A stretch of DNA of 23,895 nucleotides from JBBDYD01 sp040901865 (GTDB lineage: Bacteria; Bacteroidota; Ignavibacteria; UBA10030), in NCBI GenBank assembly GCA_040901865.1, contig JBBDYD010000123.1:1-23895 (forward strand). The letters run 5' to 3'. The position numbers and the translations under genes were made by a program. Shown here piece by piece: positions 23,799 through 23,895 of this stretch (position 1 is the first letter of the stretch; each line of letters opens with the position of its first letter). The notes beneath the pieces were generated by a model. That model was not told the origin of the DNA. It did no database searches and was given only the letters and a program-made list of their open reading frames with translations.

Positions 23799-23830
23799 CT
23801 TGCGAAGTCGGGAGTTTTTCAATATATTTG
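23799..23830 (+). promoter_or_regulatory. tRNA-Gly promoter
   Basis: CTTG (23799-23802), 20 bases, TATATTTG (23823-23830). As sigma-70 it reads TTGCGA, 17 bases, TATATT; as the Bacteroidota type it is a perfect TAnnTTTG -7 box. The tRNA starts 12 bases after the box, leaving a leader of only a few bases. Confidence 0.7.
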
Positions 23831-23841
23831 TCATGCGCATC

Positions 23842-23895
23842 GCGGGAATAGCTCAGTTGGTAGAGCGCAACCTTGCCAAGGTTGAGGTCGCGGGT
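23842..23895 (+). tRNA. tRNA-Gly (GCC anticodon), 5' part
   Basis: Begins GCGGGAA (acceptor strand), TA, D arm with GCTC...GAGC (AGTTGGTA loop), then anticodon stem CAACC/GGTTG with loop TTGCCAA, anticodon GCC at 23875-23877. The window ends in the T arm, so the 3' acceptor strand is not visible. GCC reads the glycine codons GGC and GGU. Confidence 0.93.

Noticed and set aside
23783..23822. Possible terminator after the alkaline phosphatase gene (CTCC...GGAG then TTTTT).
   Set aside because: The stem is only 4 bp and overlaps the tRNA-Gly promoter boxes; too weak to call.

Overview
The window is ordinary, densely packed bacterial chromosome. All protein genes lie on the + strand, two partial tRNA genes flank them, and no stretch over 300 bases lacks a gene. 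The best guess is a member of the FCB group, probably Ignavibacteriota/Chlorobiota or a deep Bacteroidota branch. Support for this comes from folK next to a deoxynucleoside kinase and a small DUF4834-like membrane protein, a Bacteroidota-style TonB, and promoters that resemble both sigma-70 and the Bacteroidota TTTG/TAnnTTTG type. The phylum call is an inference; no 16S rRNA or other phylogenetic marker was compared.

Layout: (1) 1-1590, the 3' part of tRNA-Ser, a strong terminator and gltX. (2) 1591-3438, a promoter followed by folB-folK-deoxynucleoside kinase-DUF4834-like gene (folate synthesis and nucleotide salvage). (3) 3482-4845, a promoter and asnS, followed at once by two inverted arrays of a 7-base repeat. 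(4) 4963-18015, one apparent 13-kb, eleven-gene operon: a NatAB-like ABC exporter, nuoJ, nuoK, nuoL, nuoM, an NhaD-type antiporter, a CPA2 antiporter, nuoN, the NAD(P)HX repair enzyme and a VanZ-like membrane protein. Every gap in it is 24 bases or less and several genes overlap. (5) 18007-18766, tonB with its own promoter and terminator. (6) 18797-21524, tgt-yajC-ribBA. (7) 21540-23782, greA with a structured leader, a CYTH protein and a secreted alkaline phosphatase. (8) 23800-23895, promoter and 5' part of tRNA-Gly(GCC).

The central observation is the cation hub. The membrane-arm subunits J-N of complex I sit behind a putative Na+-extruding ABC transporter, without nuoA-I, and are interrupted between nuoM and nuoN by two unrelated cation/proton antiporters. 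An enzyme that repairs damaged NAD(P)H closes the run. This suggests that proton pumping by complex I, Na+ extrusion and NADH quality control are co-expressed. A second observation is that four independent transcription units have candidate promoters with the same geometry, TTG-20 bases-TATATT.
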